8,219 nt of DNA from an uncultured Eubacteriales bacterium. GTDB taxonomy: Bacteria > Bacillota > Clostridia > Oscillospirales > Oscillospiraceae. The stretch is from the NCBI GenBank assembly GCA_900547315.1, contig URGI01000080.1:1-8219 (forward strand), read 5' to 3'. Under the pieces are notes generated by a model. That model was not told the DNA's origin, did no database searches, and was given only the letters and a program-made list of their open reading frames with translations. The position numbers and the translations under genes were made by a program. Below, one piece after another: positions 6,081 to 8,219 of this stretch (positions are counted from its first letter, which is position 1; each line of letters opens with the position of its first letter).

Positions 6081-6836
6081 TCAGAACGCGGTCTTGTAGA
6101 GGCAGGTCGGGTTGTACGGATAAAGAATGTTGTTCTTCTCGACCGTGTCGCAGCCGTCAAGAGCTTTCAGCAGCTGCTCGGTGGTCATGGTGACGCGGAC
6201 GTCGCCATATGCGAGAGCGCCGGTGGCGCGGTCGCCGCGGCAGCCGAGGGACAGGCCGACTTTGCCTTCCTTCATGGTGCGCATCCAGGTGTCAGCGCAG
6301 TTGGATTCGCCGCTGAACGGGAACTCAAGCTTCTGCCAGTCGGTCTCGACATAGCATGCCAGCAGGTGGAACGCGGCCTGAGTGGGGAGCTGGAGACAGA
6401 TAACGTCGGGCTCCTCGATGGGGCAGTTGCACAGAGAGGAACATACAATGCCGGCATACGGGGTCTCAGGAAGCACTTCGAGGTTGGACTTGATGTGCTT
6501 TATCGCGTCCTCCTGCTTGTGATGCCAAGGGGTGGGCTGCTTGTAGAGGATAGCGCCGTCAAGGAACTCCTGGTTGACTTCCATGCAGCCGTTGTTCATT
6601 GCGCAGTAGTAGCCGGAGAAGTGGTCGGGGGTGAGGCCGAAGGTGCCCTGGAAGTGGGCGGCCATGCCGATCAGCTTGCAGGTGGAGGCCTTGTTCTGGC
6701 AGAACTCAATGCCGGGGATCTCGTCGAACTCTTCGGGAGTCTTGATGAACTTCATCGCGACGGGATGCTGGGTGGGGCGGAGAGTAAGGAATATGCGGTC
6801 GCTGAGCTGCTTCCACTCTTCTTTGGTAAGTTTCAT
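6081..6836 (-). CDS. DUF169-family protein, cysteine-rich, function unknown
   Basis: The 251-aa soluble protein has the overall pattern of the uncharacterised DUF169 family (COG2043-like): RPTQHPVAMKF near the N-terminus (20-30) and a conserved end GCRGDRATGALAYGDVRV (198-215). No signal peptide or membrane segment is seen. It holds 13 cysteines (46, 53, 78, 84, 132, 136, 138, 147, 161, 180, 199, 229, 245), including a tight C-x3-C-x-C at 132-138. This suggests metal or iron-sulfur binding, although that is inference. ATG at 6836 is preferred, with GGAG 11 bases upstream; a GTG at 6848 would add four residues but would overlap that site. It is the last gene of the minus-strand operon, 39 bases after the SnoaL-fold gene. 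Linkage to dehydrogenase and dehydratase candidates points to a role in the same catabolic route, possibly redox or cofactor related. No reaction can be assigned. Confidence 0.82.
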   Translation of the reverse strand: MKLTKEEWKQLSDRIFLTLRPTQHPVAMKFIKTPEEFDEIPGIEFCQNKASTCKLIGMAAHFQGTFGLTPDHFSGYYCAMNNGCMEVNQEFLDGAILYKQPTPWHHKQEDAIKHIKSNLEVLPETPYAGIVCSSLCNCPIEEPDVICLQLPTQAAFHLLACYVETDWQKLEFPFSGESNCADTWMRTMKEGKVGLSLGCRGDRATGALAYGDVRVTMTTEQLLKALDGCDTVEKNNILYPYNPTCLYKTAF

Positions 6837-6875
6837 TTTAATATACACTCCATTTTTGTAATTCGGTTGCGCGAA

Positions 6876-7388
6876 TCACATAAGGAAAACCTCATATGCG
6901 TTCGCGCAGTCCTCAAGTCTCTTCTTGATGTTGCCCTCACCGCGAAGATAGGTGAGAGCCATTTCGGTGGCATACCAGCGCCCATCGACCTTGATATACT
7001 TGTTGTCGTAGTGGGCTCGGCCGACGAACTCGCCGCCGTTTACGGCGTCGTACAGATCGTCTTCGAGCGCCCAATGGGCGAGAGCGGTATCTTCACCGGT
7101 TATTTCGACCCAGTGGTGATGACCATGGTGGCTGGAGGTCACGTTGTTGGTGAACTTGCCCTTCATCGTGGCAAGCATACCGTCGCCGCCGACGTATCTT
7201 CCGCCGGTGGTGTTGTTGATGAACACAAAATCATCGGTGAAGCAGGCGCGCAGTCCGTCCCAATCCTTCTTGTCAAGGCAATCCCAGTAATTCGCCTGGA
7301 GACGCTCTATTGCACGGATGTCCTCCTGCATCTGAATGCGCCGTTCGAGCTCGCTTATGCGCTGTTCGAGTTTTTCCATGTCAGCCAT
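6876..7388 (-). CDS. SnoaL/NTF2-fold protein, BaiE-like dehydratase or isomerase candidate
   Basis: This 170-aa cytoplasmic protein has a short coiled coil (residues 4-30, heptad-like EKLEQRISELERR) followed by an NTF2/SnoaL cone fold. Compared from memory with the bile acid 7-alpha-dehydratase BaiE, the layout is the same. Y34 and D39 (YWDCLD) match BaiE Y30/D35, H87 (HHGH) matches H83, and D110 (LED) matches D106, all active-site residues. The position of BaiE R146 appears to be Y147, with R149 two residues later, so the substrate or mechanism may differ. Family members remove water or shift double bonds in steroids, polyketides and related rings without a cofactor. The ATG has AGAGG eight bases upstream; a second Met at codon 4 is possible. 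It is the middle gene of the operon, 48 bases after the SDR gene. The fold is confident and dehydratase activity is plausible. Simple ring-hydroxylating-dioxygenase-beta or scytalone-dehydratase relatives are alternatives. Confidence 0.88.
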   Translation of the reverse strand: MADMEKLEQRISELERRIQMQEDIRAIERLQANYWDCLDKKDWDGLRACFTDDFVFINNTTGGRYVGGDGMLATMKGKFTNNVTSSHHGHHHWVEITGEDTALAHWALEDDLYDAVNGGEFVGRAHYDNKYIKVDGRWYATEMALTYLRGEGNIKKRLEDCANAYEVFLM

Positions 7389-7436
7389 CGGTTATACCTC
7401 TTTCTATAATGTATATAGATGGGGGTCAGGCTGATA

Positions 7437-8147
7437 TCACTTCTTGCCCCAGCCGCCGACGGAGAAGATGGTCTCGCCGGTGATGTAGGAAGCCTCGTCG
7501 GATGCGAGGAAGCAAGCGAGGTTGGCCTGCTCTTCGGGCTTTGCCATTCTGGGGATCATGAGCTTCGGTGCGGTGTAGTTCGGGAAACGCTGACGGGGAA
7601 CCTCAGTGACCATCGGGGTATCGGTGGAGCCGGGGCAGAAGCAGTTGGCACGGATGCCGTACTCTGCCAGCTCAACGGCCACGCCCTGAGTCATCGCGGC
7701 GATAGCGCCCTTGCTCGCGGCGTAAGGAGTGGAGTTGGGGCAAGCGCAGCGGACGTTGATGGATGCGGTGTTGACGATAGCGCCTTTGGTGCCGTGGGCG
7801 ACGAATGCACGAGCCGCGGCCTGAGTGCTGTTGAAGCAGCCGAAGTAGTTGTTGTGAACGATGCGTGCGTGTTCTTCCTCAGTGACGTTGATAAAGTCCT
7901 TGAAGAGGTTAATGCCGGCATTGCCGAACATGACGTCGAAGCCGCCGAAATGGTCATATGCGGCCTGAACGAGCGCGTCAACCTGAGCGCGGTTCGTAAC
8001 GTCACAGATCTGGCACCAGCAGTTCTCTGCGCCGAGGTCTTTGACTATTTCCTCAAAAAGATCGTCGTGACGTGCGCCGATAACGATCTTGCCGCCGTCC
8101 TTGACGAAGCGGGTCGCAATAGCGCGGCCTATGCCGGTCGTACCACC
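7437..8147 (-). CDS. Short-chain dehydrogenase/reductase (SDR), 5'-truncated by adapter
   Basis: This is a classical SDR of which 236 residues are genuine; the first ten or so are missing because the contig runs into adapter at 8148. The preserved part starts inside the nucleotide-binding motif (GGTTGIG at 1-7). It continues with D49-V50, the NAG motif (N76-A77-G78), N100, S129, and the catalytic YAASK (Y142, K146), and ends with ITGETIFSVGG (222-232). The catalytic N-S-Y-K set is complete, so the enzyme should be active as an NAD(P)(H)-dependent alcohol dehydrogenase or ketoreductase. R26 after the second strand slightly favours NADP(H). BaiA or hydroxysteroid dehydrogenases and FabG-like reductases are all in this family, and the sequence alone does not separate them. 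Cysteines near the active site (134, 136, 169, 171) are unusual. It is the most upstream visible gene of the minus operon; the promoter and any earlier genes lie outside. Confidence 0.9.
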   Translation of the reverse strand, partial: GGTTGIGRAIATRFVKDGGKIVIGARHDDLFEEIVKDLGAENCWCQICDVTNRAQVDALVQAAYDHFGGFDVMFGNAGINLFKDFINVTEEEHARIVHNNYFGCFNSTQAAARAFVAHGTKGAIVNTASINVRCACPNSTPYAASKGAIAAMTQGVAVELAEYGIRANCFCPGSTDTPMVTEVPRQRFPNYTAPKLMIPRMAKPEEQANLACFLASDEASYITGETIFSVGGWGKK

Positions 8148-8205
8148 AGATCGGAAGAGCGTCGTGTAGGGAAAGAGTGTAGATCTCGGTGGTCGCCGTA
8201 TCATT
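8148..8205 (-). other. Illumina TruSeq universal adapter contamination (artefact)
   Basis: Starting with AGATCGGAAGAGC, these 58 bases are the exact reverse complement of the Illumina P5/TruSeq universal adapter, which on the minus strand starts AATGATACGGCGACCACCGA. Conceptual translation gives the well-known contaminant peptides MIRRPPRSTLFPYTTLFRS (minus) and, on the plus strand, SEERRVGKECRSRWSPYH. The minus frame happens to run on into the SDR gene, creating a false start with 19 foreign residues. Confidence 0.99.
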
Positions 8206-8219
8206 AAAAAAAAAAAAAA
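8206..8219 (+). other. Poly-A tail after adapter (sequencing artefact)
   Basis: Fourteen A residues follow directly after the end of the complete adapter. This is the typical pattern when a read passes the end of a short fragment and its adapter and then calls A from no signal. It is not a biological homopolymer. Confidence 0.95.

Noticed and set aside
5942..6193. 83-codon plus-strand frame downstream of the HxlR gene
   Set aside because: It runs through the terminator hairpin at 6031-6058 and into the antisense of DUF169, with no ribosome site and no similarity that I recognise.
6366..7409. 347-codon open frame on the plus strand across DUF169 and SnoaL genes
   Set aside because: It crosses two real minus-strand genes and their intergenic gap, has no family motif and no ribosome site.
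1..8147. CRISPR array, tRNA/rRNA, insertion sequence or phage elements
   Set aside because: No spaced direct repeats, cloverleaf or rRNA segments, transposase or terminal repeats were found on reading both strands.
7419..8207. 262-codon plus-strand frame ending in an adapter-encoded peptide
   Set aside because: It is antisense to the SDR gene, and its last residues (RSEERRVGKECRSRWSPYH) are translated adapter.

Overview
The window looks like the end of a metagenomic contig from an anaerobic Clostridia-type bacterium (Bacillota), possibly from a gut. This is inferred from strong GGAGG-type ribosome sites, a short lipoprotein signal peptide, AT-rich intergenic DNA between fairly GC-rich genes, an oxygen-sensitive 4Fe-4S flavoenzyme and many cysteines in both cytoplasmic and exported proteins. 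No ribosomal or other marker gene is present, so the taxon is not fixed. The last 72 bases are not biological: positions 8148-8205 are a full Illumina adapter and 8206-8219 are a poly-A tail, and they cut into the final gene.

Layout. Positions 1-115 hold only a terminator hairpin (29-66). Positions 116-2044 (minus) encode a 642-aa FMN/4Fe-4S/FAD ene-reductase of the 2,4-dienoyl-CoA reductase / BaiCD-BaiH type. Positions 2045-2347 form a divergent control region with two opposing promoter candidates and a 13-bp dyad between them. Positions 2348-5342 (plus) encode a complete three-part TRAP transporter: lipoprotein binding protein DctP, small membrane subunit DctQ and large membrane subunit DctM. 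A perfect 27-bp inverted repeat (5352-5411) ends this operon and also covers the last codons of a convergent HxlR-family regulator (5401-5895, minus). After a 185-base gap with a second hairpin (6031-6058) comes a minus-strand operon, transcribed in the order short-chain dehydrogenase (partial, 7437-8147), SnoaL/NTF2-fold protein resembling the bile acid dehydratase BaiE (6876-7388), and a cysteine-rich DUF169 protein (6081-6836).

How they may work together. A TRAP importer for an organic acid, a regulator, an alcohol dehydrogenase/ketoreductase, a SnoaL-fold dehydratase/isomerase candidate and an ene-reductase make a coherent oxidise, dehydrate, reduce C=C set. These are the same enzyme classes as the core of the bile acid 7-dehydroxylation (bai) pathway. 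However, no CoA ligase, CoA transferase, BaiG-type permease or P450-like gene is visible, and the genes are arranged differently. The best reading is an accessory locus for reductive dehydroxylation or hydrogenation of a cyclic or unsaturated carboxylic acid (steroid, plant-derived or similar). The substrate cannot be read from the sequence.
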